6,370 bases of DNA, taken from NCBI GenBank assembly GCA_021836665.1, contig JAKBHQ010000197.1:1-6370 (forward strand), given 5' to 3'. Below are positions 1 through 6,366 of this stretch, piece after piece; the stretch's first letter is position 1, and every line of letters starts with the position of its first letter. This DNA comes from Thermoplasmata archaeon (GTDB lineage: Bacteria > Actinomycetota > Acidimicrobiia > Acidimicrobiales > Acidimicrobiaceae). Below the pieces are notes generated by a model. The model saw nothing but the letters and a program-made list of their open reading frames with translations, did no database searches and was not told the DNA's origin. The position numbers and the translations under genes were made by a program.

Positions 1-284
1 AAGAGGATTCGTTGAGGAGACTCGCATTTATTTCAAATGCCCAATCTGCGGGGCTGAGTTTGAAGGAGATTGGGGAAATCCTCGCCATACGCTCATCAGG
101 CGTAACACCGTGTGAGCATGTCCATCAGCTACTGTTGGCGCACCGGGAATCGATTGAGGCCAAGATTGCAGAACTCGAAGAGCTCCAGTCTGAGCTGGCC
201 GCGTTAATAAGCTATGCGGAATCTTTTAGTCCCGAGCACTGCGACGATGGGCAGGTATGTTCCATCTTGTCGCGAAAAACCTAA
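1..284 (+). CDS. MerR-family metal-responsive transcriptional regulator, C-terminal part (5' end outside window)
   Basis: This is the 3' part of a regulator that would bind promoter DNA as a dimer and activate transcription when metal binds. The frame is open to the left edge, and the TTG at 12 is an internal Leu codon, not a start. The visible part begins at the end of the winged-helix DNA-binding domain: the stretch L-R-R-L-A-F-I-S-N-A-Q followed by GLSLKEIGEIL is the standard MerR core. A long dimerisation helix (about nt 120-220, AHRESIEAKIAELEELQ) and a short metal-binding loop follow. Cysteines sit at nt 111-113 (PCEHV), 240-242 (EHCDD) and 258-260 (VCSIL). The first matches ZntR Cys79, which is Ser in the Cu(I) sensor CueR, and VCSIL matches the ZntR tail YCSIL. 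A Zn/Cd/Pb-type sensor is therefore more likely than a copper sensor. The DNA-recognition helices and the target gene are outside the window. Confidence 0.9.
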   Translation, partial: EDSLRRLAFISNAQSAGLSLKEIGEILAIRSSGVTPCEHVHQLLLAHRESIEAKIAELEELQSELAALISYAESFSPEHCDDGQVCSILSRKT

Positions 285-294
285 CACGGTTAGA

Positions 295-331
295 CGGGCA
301 AACTTTAGCCTTGATTCTTACTATTTGCCCG
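295..331 (+). terminator. Possible hairpin terminator after the merR-like gene
   Basis: CGGGCAAA (295-302) and TTTGCCCG (324-331) form a perfect 8-bp inverted repeat around a 21-nt loop, starting 11 nt after the merR-like stop codon. Position and stem quality suggest a transcript 3' end. No T-tract follows on either strand and the loop is long, so a classical intrinsic terminator is doubtful. It could also be a protein-binding site. Confidence 0.25.
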
Positions 332-382
332 ACAGAGCGGTGGGCCACGCTTTGTGGTGAATCGGCCAGCCGCAGGCAAGGA

Positions 383-496
383 CTCATGCCAAGGTTGTTC
401 AAGTTAGGTTTCGACGACCGCGCTGGGTTGATTCGGTATCTTCAATTGCGGTTCGTTGTATCTCTCATGCCAAAGGTCAAGTTGCAAGGTGGCATG
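383..496. repeat. Short direct repeat plus nested inverted repeat in the intergenic region
   Basis: CTCATGCCAA occurs at 383-392 and again at 464-473; in both places it is followed shortly by a further shared CAAGTT. The second copy overlaps an inverted repeat, CATGCCA (466-472) with TGGCATG (490-496), around a 17-nt loop. The arms are short and chance occurrence is possible. No function can be assigned. Confidence 0.3.
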
Positions 497-602
497 GTTG
501 TTACTGATTGCAAAGGAGGCTCGTCCTCTGTTTATCCAGCGATGTTTGCCAACCCGGTATAAATGGTCGTCCGAGTGGGCCGGTTCCTCGGGGTCTCCTG
601 AC

Positions 603-3428
603 TTAATGGCCCAAGAGTACCTGACAGAGCTCTTTTCGGCTCTGAACCCCATAGAGCTTCAACAAAACCGAAATGTGGTGTTCTACGGTTCGGGGTGAAA
701 TGAATAGAGCGTTTGCGATCTCTCTATTGGAAAGTCCATTCAGGACGTAATCCTTCACTCGCTCCTGGGCTGGAGTGAGGATGGTGCTGTCGGTCCTTTT
801 TTTGGAGATCCTTCCTTGGGCCAGTCGGAGCTCGGATGCGATCTGGCTTGAAAGAGTAAACGCGCCTATCGAGTTTGTTTTCTCTAGAGCCGAAACAAGT
901 ATCGGCCTCGCCAGTTTGGCCCCAAACTGCTTTCGAACAAAGGACCCATAGGAGAGTAATGTGCTCGCTTCGTCTAGGGGCATTCGAAGGGCTCGATAGA
1001 GATTGAGTGCGAGGTTGAAGTAGTTTTCCGCACCTTCTGGGTCACCCGCTGCTTGCGATAAAAGCGCCCGTGCGTGTGCGACTATCGCCTTTGGCGTATT
1101 GAGGTGACTAATCGATTCGGGTTCTGTGAGCATCGCGATGATTCGTCTCACCTGATCAAGCTGGCCATTCTTAGCGTATGCCAAGATTGCACTGTTATGC
1201 CACGGAGCTGAGTTTGGATCGTAAATTCCACTTTCAAGGGTCAATTTTTCGATTGCCTTAGCGCCCTGAAGGGCGCCAGCCAATTCACCCTTATTGAGTG
1301 CGATGTCGATCTCGACCTTCGTCTGCCAAAACCTCAACATCGGATACCAAGTGTCAGGACGATCCTGGAGAGCCTCCTTGACTGTATTTAGATTTTGATT
1401 GGACAGGTCTAGTTTTCCCTGATGAAAGTAGATATTCGCCAATCCAACCTCTACCCAAGTCCTTCTAGAGCCAAGTAGCTTCCCTAGCGAAGCGAGTTCT
1501 TCTAGGAGGTTCATCGCTTCATTGAGGCGGCCGAGCCTTGTAAGGGTGTCCGCGTGTGCAACATCGAAGTAACTCCTGGTCAAAGGGCGCCATTGTAGAT
1601 CGAATTCGACATTGGCACTTTCGTAGTACTCCTCGGCAAGTGTGAAGTCTTCTCTAAACTTGGCAACCTGTATCCTTGCCAAAGCCGGAATCCAGGCTGG
1701 CAGTGATGGCGTAATGTAGTCTTGGCTACTTGAAACCGACTCTTGGTACGACCCAAAGGGTGTGGCTCCTGAGGGTTGCGCTACCCGGCTGGCTAGGTTT
1801 GTTTCTGCGAGGTCGGAAATTGACTTGATGATATCGCTGAGCCGCCTTGAGCCCTTTTTTTCAGACAGAGCGATTGCCCTTTGAAGGTATTTTGTAACGT
1901 GACGAGGTCCCAAGGTATAAAAGGTGTTCAGCGCCAGCTCTGAAAGGTATATTGCGGATTCGTCGGGATCGAACCCTTTCATAATTTCGGCGGCCTCTAG
2001 GTATTCCGACTGTGAGCTTTCGATTTCACCGAGGGCGTAATTTGCCTTTGACCTTAGGTGCTTGGCCCTAGCGAGGGTGGCGCCTTGAAACTTTTGCAAT
2101 TGGAGTAATTCGGTGAGCTGGCCGACTACCAGCCGGGGATCGCCGGCGTCGATGAGTGCACCACAGGTATGCAGAATCAGCTCAGGAGGGGTTTGATTTC
2201 CCATTAGTTCCAAGGCTTGTGAATACCATCTAATGGCAGTCTCGATATCTCCGAGCTTCGTTGCAAGATCACCCGCAAGCACAGTGACCTCAAGAGCGGC
2301 TGGGTCACCCTTCATTCCTCCCCAACCGGCGTGTGACGCACACCATTCCGGACCGTAGCCGAGGGAAATCAACTCTTTAAAAAGTGCTTGATGTATCTGG
2401 GTCCGCAATGGACCGGGGATGGATTGATAGATTATCTCCCTGAGCATCGAGTGGGAGAATTTGACGTTTGTCGAGTTTTCCGAGGAAAACACTCCCGAGT
2501 AGACAAGATGGTCGATGATCTCGATGGCGGCCGAAGGGGTCGATCCAGCCACTTTGACAACGACAGAGAGGGGGAATTCGTCTCCCATCGCCGACGCCAC
2601 CCTTGCGAACCTCACGGTTTGTGGATCGGTTCCAGCAAGGCGATGGATATCAAGTTGGTTGGGGCGGGAATCGATCGCTGTAAGGTCCGTTACTGGTTGA
2701 GCTAACTGGTTTTTTAAGGAGCCTTCCACTTGGGATCTGGCTATGTCGCGCGCAAAGTGGATTAGAAGTAGGGGGTTTCCTCCGCAACGTTCCTGAGCCA
2801 AGGAAACTTGATCCGGGTCCGGATCTGCGCCACTGTAGCAGGCGATGAGTTCTCGTGCCGAGTGGTCAGATAGGGGCTGTAAATCGAGGTGGCAACTTAC
2901 TCCGGAGTCGGATAGTTCGTGAAATAGGTTCGACGCTTGCGTTGGCCAGGGCCGAGCAGATCCAAGGATGGCGATTGGGGTGGGTAGTTGACTCAGTATG
3001 AAGTGGTTCAAAAGTGCGAGTGAGCCCGCATCCGCCCAATGCAAGTCGTCCAGAATGAGAAGTAGTGGTCTCTCTTTTTGGGTAAGGGCCCAGTCTTGAA
3101 GCCAAAGCGATGCGGTCGCCAAGCGATCGGCGAGGGAAGCCCCTCCGACGCTAGCAAATGGATTCTTTACTCCGAGCGAGGTAATCGACCGCCAAATACT
3201 TCCCAGTGCGATTCCGGACCCGATCTCGTCGCTCCGGCTCCACCCGACATCGAAGTCTGAGGCGGCGTTTTTGGCGAAGTTCAGGAGTCGCGATTTACCG
3301 ATCCCAGCGGTGCCGGTGAAAAACCCACTCGCCATTTTCCGATTTCTGGCGTCATTTAGTACCGAGTCAATCATCTGAAGGGCTAAGTCCCGTTCAAGAA
3401 TTTCGGCGCAAGCCACCTTGTCGTCCAT
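603..3428 (-). CDS. LAL-type (large ATP-binding) LuxR-family transcriptional regulator, MalT-like
   Basis: This 941-residue cytoplasmic protein is a signal-sensing ATPase fused to a DNA-binding domain; such proteins usually activate transcription after binding an inducer and ATP. The N-terminus has the family hallmark LERD (residues 11-14). It is followed by a STAND/AAA-type ATPase with Walker A GTAGIGKS (39-46), Walker B LLLILDDLHWAD (122-133), a sensor-1-like GSARP (156-160) and the GNPLLL motif (about 217-222). Residues of about 370-870 are alpha-helical, TPR-like repeat material (for example AIRWYSQALEL), the usual inducer-binding part. The C-terminus is a LuxR/GerE helix-turn-helix (about 884-939) with GLSNREIANALFISPRTVEHH. 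Length is normal for LAL proteins. The ATG at 3428 is the only start before the in-frame TAA at 3455-3453, but its ribosome site is poor: GGGGA directly abuts the ATG. The gene follows the ABC exporter operon on the same strand after 230 bases. Inducer and target genes are unknown. Confidence 0.93.
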   Translation of the reverse strand: MDDKVACAEILERDLALQMIDSVLNDARNRKMASGFFTGTAGIGKSRLLNFAKNAASDFDVGWSRSDEIGSGIALGSIWRSITSLGVKNPFASVGGASLADRLATASLWLQDWALTQKERPLLLILDDLHWADAGSLALLNHFILSQLPTPIAILGSARPWPTQASNLFHELSDSGVSCHLDLQPLSDHSARELIACYSGADPDPDQVSLAQERCGGNPLLLIHFARDIARSQVEGSLKNQLAQPVTDLTAIDSRPNQLDIHRLAGTDPQTVRFARVASAMGDEFPLSVVVKVAGSTPSAAIEIIDHLVYSGVFSSENSTNVKFSHSMLREIIYQSIPGPLRTQIHQALFKELISLGYGPEWCASHAGWGGMKGDPAALEVTVLAGDLATKLGDIETAIRWYSQALELMGNQTPPELILHTCGALIDAGDPRLVVGQLTELLQLQKFQGATLARAKHLRSKANYALGEIESSQSEYLEAAEIMKGFDPDESAIYLSELALNTFYTLGPRHVTKYLQRAIALSEKKGSRRLSDIIKSISDLAETNLASRVAQPSGATPFGSYQESVSSSQDYITPSLPAWIPALARIQVAKFREDFTLAEEYYESANVEFDLQWRPLTRSYFDVAHADTLTRLGRLNEAMNLLEELASLGKLLGSRRTWVEVGLANIYFHQGKLDLSNQNLNTVKEALQDRPDTWYPMLRFWQTKVEIDIALNKGELAGALQGAKAIEKLTLESGIYDPNSAPWHNSAILAYAKNGQLDQVRRIIAMLTEPESISHLNTPKAIVAHARALLSQAAGDPEGAENYFNLALNLYRALRMPLDEASTLLSYGSFVRKQFGAKLARPILVSALEKTNSIGAFTLSSQIASELRLAQGRISKKRTDSTILTPAQERVKDYVLNGLSNREIANALFISPRTVEHHISVLLKLYGVQSRKELCQVLLGH

Positions 3429-3474
3429 TCCCCGCTCTGTTGCACAACGTGGTTATTGAAGCTCTGGTATCGAG

Positions 3475-3483
3475 ATTGTATCA
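3475..3483 (-). promoter_or_regulatory. Candidate extended -10 element for the LAL regulator gene
   Basis: Reading leftward, TGATACAAT contains TGn followed by TACAAT, a 5/6 match to TATAAT. It lies about 47 nt upstream of the ATG. No good -35 box is found at 16-18 nt, so it would work as an extended -10 promoter or as an alternative to the site at 3505-3533. Confidence 0.35.
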
Positions 3484-3504
3484 TTCCTCTTGAGCGGGAA
3501 AATG

Positions 3505-3533
3505 AAAATAGGTGACCAGAAGTAGCGGGTCAA
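3505..3533 (-). promoter_or_regulatory. Candidate -35/-10 promoter for the LAL regulator gene
   Basis: On the - strand, TTGACC (3533-3528; 5/6 to consensus) is followed after exactly 17 nt by TATTTT (3510-3505; 4/6). It lies about 77 nt upstream of the LAL start codon and would give a leader of about 70 nt. It suggests that the regulator has its own promoter rather than depending only on read-through from the exporter operon. The call rests on consensus matching alone. Confidence 0.4.
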
Positions 3534-3548
3534 TCAATATAAGTCACC
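3511..3548. repeat. Inverted repeat flanking the candidate -35 box (possible operator)
   Basis: GGTGAC (3511-3516) and GTCACC (3543-3548) are perfect 6-bp inverted arms with centres 32 bp apart, about three helical turns, so both would face the same side of the DNA. One arm abuts the candidate -10 box at 3505-3510, and the other lies 9 nt beyond the -35 box. This geometry suits a regulator bound to two half-sites, perhaps autoregulation by the LAL protein. Six-bp arms can arise by chance. Confidence 0.35.
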
Positions 3549-3551
3549 GGG

Positions 3552-3577
3552 AACTGGCCAGTTTGATCGGGCCGGTT
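3552..3577. repeat. Perfect 12-bp palindrome with adjoining half-site
   Basis: AACTGGCCAGTT (3552-3563) is a perfect 12-bp palindrome. Its left half can also pair with GGCCGGTT (3570-3577), forming an 8-bp stem with one G-T pair on the + strand and one mismatch on the - strand. It lies between the exporter operon and the LAL gene, just upstream of the candidate LAL promoter. It could be an operator for a dimeric regulator or part of an mRNA 3' structure of the exporter transcript. There is no T-tract, so terminator function is weakly supported. Confidence 0.35.
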
Positions 3578-3658
3578 AACGTGGATTTTGAAGTTCGGCG
3601 CTATCGGGTCATAAGCGTGCCCTGTATCATCAACCGACAGAGAGCGGCCCGGGCCTTT

Positions 3659-5008
3659 TTAGTTTGCTAGTCTTGCGAGCTTAATGGCGGTTTTAAACTT
3701 GACTCTCTTCCCCCTGGAGAAAACGGTGGCTTGATAGACGGTGGAGGCGAATCGGTAGGTGAGGTATAGGCAAAGGACATTTATCGCAACACTAAGAAAT
3801 ACCTGCCCAAGCCCTAGCTGACCCGAACTCCAATAGATCGGAACCAAAAATGGTGAAAAGATCGGGATATAGGCCAGTAATTTCAATAGCGAGTTTTGAT
3901 TACCGGACAAAACCGCAAAGCTCGCAAGGTAGCTCAAAAGCAATGGAATTTGGATGAATGCAGTGACTGATTGGGCGTCCTCCACCTTTGACACCAAGGA
4001 TCCAGCGAGGGCCCCAAGCGTGCAGTAGAAGGAGTAGCCGAGAAGTAACCACATCAACTGGAGGGCGATGAATTCCAGGCCTGCGCCCCGTAAAATGCTC
4101 GACCCGACGGCCAAGGTGGTGATTATCGCAGCCAACACCGCAGTTACGGCTTGAGTGAGTGCGGCGGTTCCAATACCGACCATCTTGCCCAGAAGTAGCG
4201 ACCTGGGGCTTATCGAACTCAGCAGTACCTCGATGACCCTCGAACTCTTCTCCTCGATTACACCCATCAATACCCACGCGCTGTAGGTACTCAGTAACAT
4301 AAATGTCGCCACGAGTCCCACAATGGCTAGCGACAAGTCTTTTGGCCTAGCAAGACTGGGAAGAAGGTAGACCAATTTGATCGGCTTAGGCGAAAGGATC
4401 TGGGTCACTACGGAAGTCGGAAGTTTCTCAATCGAACCGGAGGAGAGTACCTTTTCAACCTGAATTCCCTGAGACAGGGCGCTAAGAACTCTAAGAGTCG
4501 AGGAGTTGGAACCTGGAGCGAATGGCCGCTTGAGTATGAGCTCAGAGTCGGCATAACCAATCGCCGCCTTAGCGTTGCGAACGCTTTGTTTAACATCCGC
4601 AGTGGTCGGCTCCACGTTGATCTTTAGATTGACGCCGGTTAGTTTTTCTACCCGCTGCGTTACCGAGCGGAGCTCCTTTACACCGCTTTGCGTAGTTGCG
4701 ACGGTCAACTTTGCCCCCGAAGAAGAGATGATCTTCGGTATTGCAATCGCTCCCACGGAGACTAGCACCATTAGTACGATTATGACCTTGTAAGCCCTTG
4801 AAGCGAGCCTTTGGAGAACTTCCCTCCTCGCCACTAGGATGGCGACGGGGATAGGCCGTCCCCTAAAAAACAGATCTAGGAGGTTGGATTTTTCGTGAAC
4901 CTCCACCGTAGATGCGGCCGCCTTTTTCCGGGACAGCGACCTTCGCCTTAGCAGGGCAAGTGTAATTGTCGCGACAACTACAACCGCTTCTTTAATGTGA
5001 GCGGACAT
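3659..5008 (-). CDS. NatB-like ABC transporter permease
   Basis: This 449-residue membrane protein should be the channel subunit of an export-type ABC transporter, paired with the ATPase encoded just upstream. After a first long hydrophobic segment (about residues 74-95) comes a roughly 125-residue polar region (about 96-222), probably extracytoplasmic. About five more membrane segments follow (near 226-250, 274-302, 311-338, 348-368 and 400-420, with a less clear hydrophobic stretch at 374-392). The stretch EEKSSRVIEVLLSSISPRSLLLGK (252-275) is characteristic of NatB/ABC-2-type permeases. The start at 5008 immediately follows the ATPase stop codon and has a strong ribosome site (AAAGGGG, 5-nt spacer). 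An N-terminal extension of about 57 residues, with a short hydrophobic run (7-20) and a basic RRRSLSRKK segment (21-29), precedes the usual start of the family near ARREVLQRLASRAYK. NatAB of Bacillus exports sodium, but substrates in this family vary and this one is unknown. Confidence 0.9.
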   Translation of the reverse strand: MSAHIKEAVVVVATITLALLRRRSLSRKKAAASTVEVHEKSNLLDLFFRGRPIPVAILVARREVLQRLASRAYKVIIVLMVLVSVGAIAIPKIISSSGAKLTVATTQSGVKELRSVTQRVEKLTGVNLKINVEPTTADVKQSVRNAKAAIGYADSELILKRPFAPGSNSSTLRVLSALSQGIQVEKVLSSGSIEKLPTSVVTQILSPKPIKLVYLLPSLARPKDLSLAIVGLVATFMLLSTYSAWVLMGVIEEKSSRVIEVLLSSISPRSLLLGKMVGIGTAALTQAVTAVLAAIITTLAVGSSILRGAGLEFIALQLMWLLLGYSFYCTLGALAGSLVSKVEDAQSVTAFIQIPLLLSYLASFAVLSGNQNSLLKLLAYIPIFSPFLVPIYWSSGQLGLGQVFLSVAINVLCLYLTYRFASTVYQATVFSRGKRVKFKTAIKLARLAN

Positions 5009-5968
5009 CTATGCCCCTTTGACATTCACTAGTGAATTGGCGGCTTCAGAACTGGTAGCTTCGGGCCCTGCCCTATTAGCTACCGCCTGTAGAAAAACTT
5101 CCGACAATTTTTTCTTACGAAATGTAAACTCCCGTAGGTCACCATGTGCCAGTGCCCCTCGTAAGAGATCCTGAGAGATTCTCGGCTCGACAAGTCGCAC
5201 CCTTACCCGCCCATCTCTTTCACTGAAGCCCTCGACACCGGGTATGTCGGAAATCCACCGCAGGTCGCGAGAAGAAGTCACTAACTCAATTTCTAGGTCG
5301 TCGCCCCTCGTCAACTCGTCGACGTCCCCGTAGGCGACGAGCGATCCGTCCTTGATAATCGCTACTTTTTCGCAGATTGATTCCACAAGGTCTAGCTGAT
5401 GCGACGAAAAGACGAGGGTTTTGCCGGCCTTTACGATCTCGTGCATCACCTCGGCCATGGATGCCGTAGCAATCGGATCCAGGCCCGAAAAAGGCTCATC
5501 GAGGATAAGTACTTGTGGGTCGTGGATTAGAGCGGCCACGAGCTGAACCCTCTGCTGATTCCCTAGTGAAAGTGCTTCGATCTTGGAGCCGGTCTGTTCT
5601 ATCAGACCAAAGCGATCCAGCCAATGATGAGCTTTTTGCTTGGCACTCTCCCGGCTTAGGCCGTGGAGCCGTCCAAAGTAGACGAGCTGGTCTTCCACCG
5701 TCATTTTCTGATACAGTCCCCGCTCTTCGGGCATGTACCCAAAGTGCTTCGAGTCGTCTTTTGTTACCCGTTTACCGCCGTAGCGAACCTCTCCGGAGTC
5801 GGGGGTTAAAAGTCCGAAGACTACCCGCATTGTCGTGGTCTTGCCGGATCCATTTGGACCCAGAAAGCCGAACACTTCACCTTGAGGGACCTCAAAGCTC
5901 AACTCATTTAGAACGCGCTTCTCCCCAAACGACCGCGACAAGGAATCCAAAACCAGTACCGAATCCAT
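5009..5968 (-). CDS. NatA-like ABC transporter ATP-binding protein
   Basis: This cytoplasmic ATPase of 319 residues would drive export through the NatB-like permease translated directly after it. Numbered from the chosen ATG, motifs in order are Walker A GPNGSGKTT (37-45), an atypical Q-loop GYMPEERGLY (77-86), signature LSLGNQQ (123-129, in place of LSGGQ), Walker B VLILDEP (143-149, catalytic Glu148), D-loop SGLD (151-154) and H-loop His170. The C-terminal 100 residues or so, with KKKLSEVFLQAV (276-287), match the DUF4162-type extension of NatA-like proteins. I chose ATG 5968 because AAGAAGG lies 5 nt upstream and MDSVLVLDSLSRSFG fits the normal family start. An in-frame TTG at 5986 would add six residues but has no ribosome site. 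The stop TAG directly touches the permease ATG, so the two are translationally coupled in one operon. Confidence 0.93.
   Translation of the reverse strand: MDSVLVLDSLSRSFGEKRVLNELSFEVPQGEVFGFLGPNGSGKTTTMRVVFGLLTPDSGEVRYGGKRVTKDDSKHFGYMPEERGLYQKMTVEDQLVYFGRLHGLSRESAKQKAHHWLDRFGLIEQTGSKIEALSLGNQQRVQLVAALIHDPQVLILDEPFSGLDPIATASMAEVMHEIVKAGKTLVFSSHQLDLVESICEKVAIIKDGSLVAYGDVDELTRGDDLEIELVTSSRDLRWISDIPGVEGFSERDGRVRVRLVEPRISQDLLRGALAHGDLREFTFRKKKLSEVFLQAVANRAGPEATSSEAANSLVNVKGA
5014..5020 (-). promoter_or_regulatory. Ribosome binding site of the permease gene
   Basis: AAAGGGG, read on the - strand, lies inside the last codons of the ATPase gene, five bases (CATAG) before the permease ATG at 5008. 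It decides the permease start, supports its unusual N-terminal extension and indicates coupled translation of the two subunits. Confidence 0.7.
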
Positions 5969-5973
5969 CCGAA

Positions 5974-5980
5974 CCTTCTT
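5974..5980 (-). promoter_or_regulatory. Ribosome binding site deciding the ATPase start
   Basis: AAGAAGG on the - strand is followed by five bases (TTCGG) and then ATG 5968. The alternative TTG start at 5986 lies upstream of this site and is preceded only by a C- and T-rich stretch. The ATG is therefore preferred. Confidence 0.6.
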
Positions 5981-6050
5981 GGTCAAAAATAGGGGGCCGA
6001 CTGCCTCATGCTATCTGGAGGAAAAACCTAGCTGGGCACCCTGGATCGCT

Positions 6051-6078
6051 TTTATGTAATTCGGTAATTACAAGTCAT
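6051..6078 (-). promoter_or_regulatory. Weak candidate promoter of the ABC exporter operon
   Basis: On the - strand, ATGACT (6078-6073) and CATAAA (6056-6051, 4/6 to TATAAT) are 16 nt apart and about 80 nt upstream of the ATPase ATG. Both boxes are poor matches. The main support is that the inverted repeat at 6055-6072 occupies the spacer between them, as expected for a regulated promoter. Confidence 0.25.
6055..6072. repeat. 18-bp operator-like inverted repeat upstream of the exporter operon
   Basis: TGTAATTCGGTAATTACA has perfect 7-bp arms, TGTAATT and AATTACA, around a CGGT centre. It also reads as two direct copies of GTAATT eight bases apart. Size and symmetry are those of a site for a dimeric repressor or activator (GntR-, TetR- or MarR-like), but no such regulator gene is seen in the window. 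It lies 87 nt upstream of the ATPase start and about 80 nt past the HMA gene stop. The spacer is too short for a good terminator hairpin and no T-tract follows on the - strand. Confidence 0.5.
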
Positions 6079-6153
6079 TAGGAGCTCCAATGATACCTAG
6101 ATGCCTCCATAGGTGTCCGTGGCCCTTAATCGTTATCGCTCGCAAAGCTGAGG

Positions 6154-6366
6154 CTAACTTTGGTGTGCCGGATAGCCGAGATCGTCGAGTGCCTGGAGCA
6201 AGGAGTCCAAGGTGACGAGGGGTTCTTCGTAAGTCACACTTACCGTCTTGGAATCTACGTCTACTGCTACCTCTGAAATGCCCTCGGCACCAGAGAGAGA
6301 GTTTTCGATGGTCATCTTGCAGTGATTGCAAGAGATGTCCTCAGCTATGAGCTGTACCGTTGCCAA
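6154..6366 (-). CDS. CopZ-like heavy-metal-associated (HMA) domain protein, 5' end at or beyond the window edge
   Basis: The protein is a single HMA fold of about 70 residues that would carry a soft metal ion, most likely Cu(I), in the cytoplasm and hand it to a transporter or sensor. The metal motif is ISCNHC (Cys13 and Cys16 from the TTG at 6366), followed by KMTIENSL. The typical beta strands GISEVAVDVDSKTVSVTY and the closing LDDLGYPA with a conserved loop tyrosine are present, so the fold is complete. The TTG at 6366 is only the leftmost possible start: the frame stays open to the edge (a Lys codon precedes it), and any ribosome site or ATG lies outside. It could instead be the C-terminal HMA domain of a longer protein, but the length fits a free-standing chaperone. 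A copper P-type ATPase gene upstream, beyond the right edge, would be a common arrangement but is not visible. Confidence 0.85.
   Translation of the reverse strand: MATVQLIAEDISCNHCKMTIENSLSGAEGISEVAVDVDSKTVSVTYEEPLVTLDSLLQALDDLGYPAHQS

Larger units (their letters stand above)
285..602. other. Gene-free region between convergent genes
   Basis: These 318 bases lie between the stop of the merR-like gene and the stop of the convergent LAL regulator gene. Short open frames exist on both strands (for example 257-562 + and 404-652 -), but their translations show no recognisable domain, overlap each other and lack good start signals. The region has an 8-bp inverted repeat (295-331), a 10-bp direct repeat (383-392 and 464-473) and a weak GC hairpin (arms 571-575 and 587-591). 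The likeliest role is transcript termination for the two converging genes. A decayed gene remnant cannot be excluded. Confidence 0.6.

Noticed and set aside
257..698. Overlapping open frames 257-562 (+), 456-698 (+) and 404-652 (-) in and beside the left intergenic region
   Set aside because: They have no family resemblance, mostly overlap one another or the LAL 3' end, and lack convincing ribosome sites.
2388..2705. Open reading frames on the + strand (2388-2705, 2515-2700, 3078-3260) inside the LAL gene
   Set aside because: They lie antisense to a full-length protein with clear domains and their translations show no domain; they are coding shadows.
3599..3617. Bulged hairpin CGCT(T)AT / ATAGCG downstream of the permease on the - strand, considered as its terminator
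   Set aside because: The stem is short and bulged and no T-tract follows; the evidence is too weak to annotate.
3646..3660. GGCCCGGGCC palindrome followed by five T on the + strand, resembling an intrinsic terminator
   Set aside because: The palindrome has no loop, so at most a 3-bp stem could form. The T-run is on the + strand, where no gene reads into it, and it overlaps the permease stop codon.
5515..6081. 188-codon + strand open frame opposite the ATPase gene
   Set aside because: It is antisense to the conserved Walker A and signature motifs, and its translation is low-complexity in Ser, Arg and Pro without any recognisable domain.
6068..6331. 87-codon - strand open frame overlapping the HMA gene
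   Set aside because: It is another frame of the HMA gene, whose CxxC motif and fold are clear; the translation is Arg-rich and featureless.
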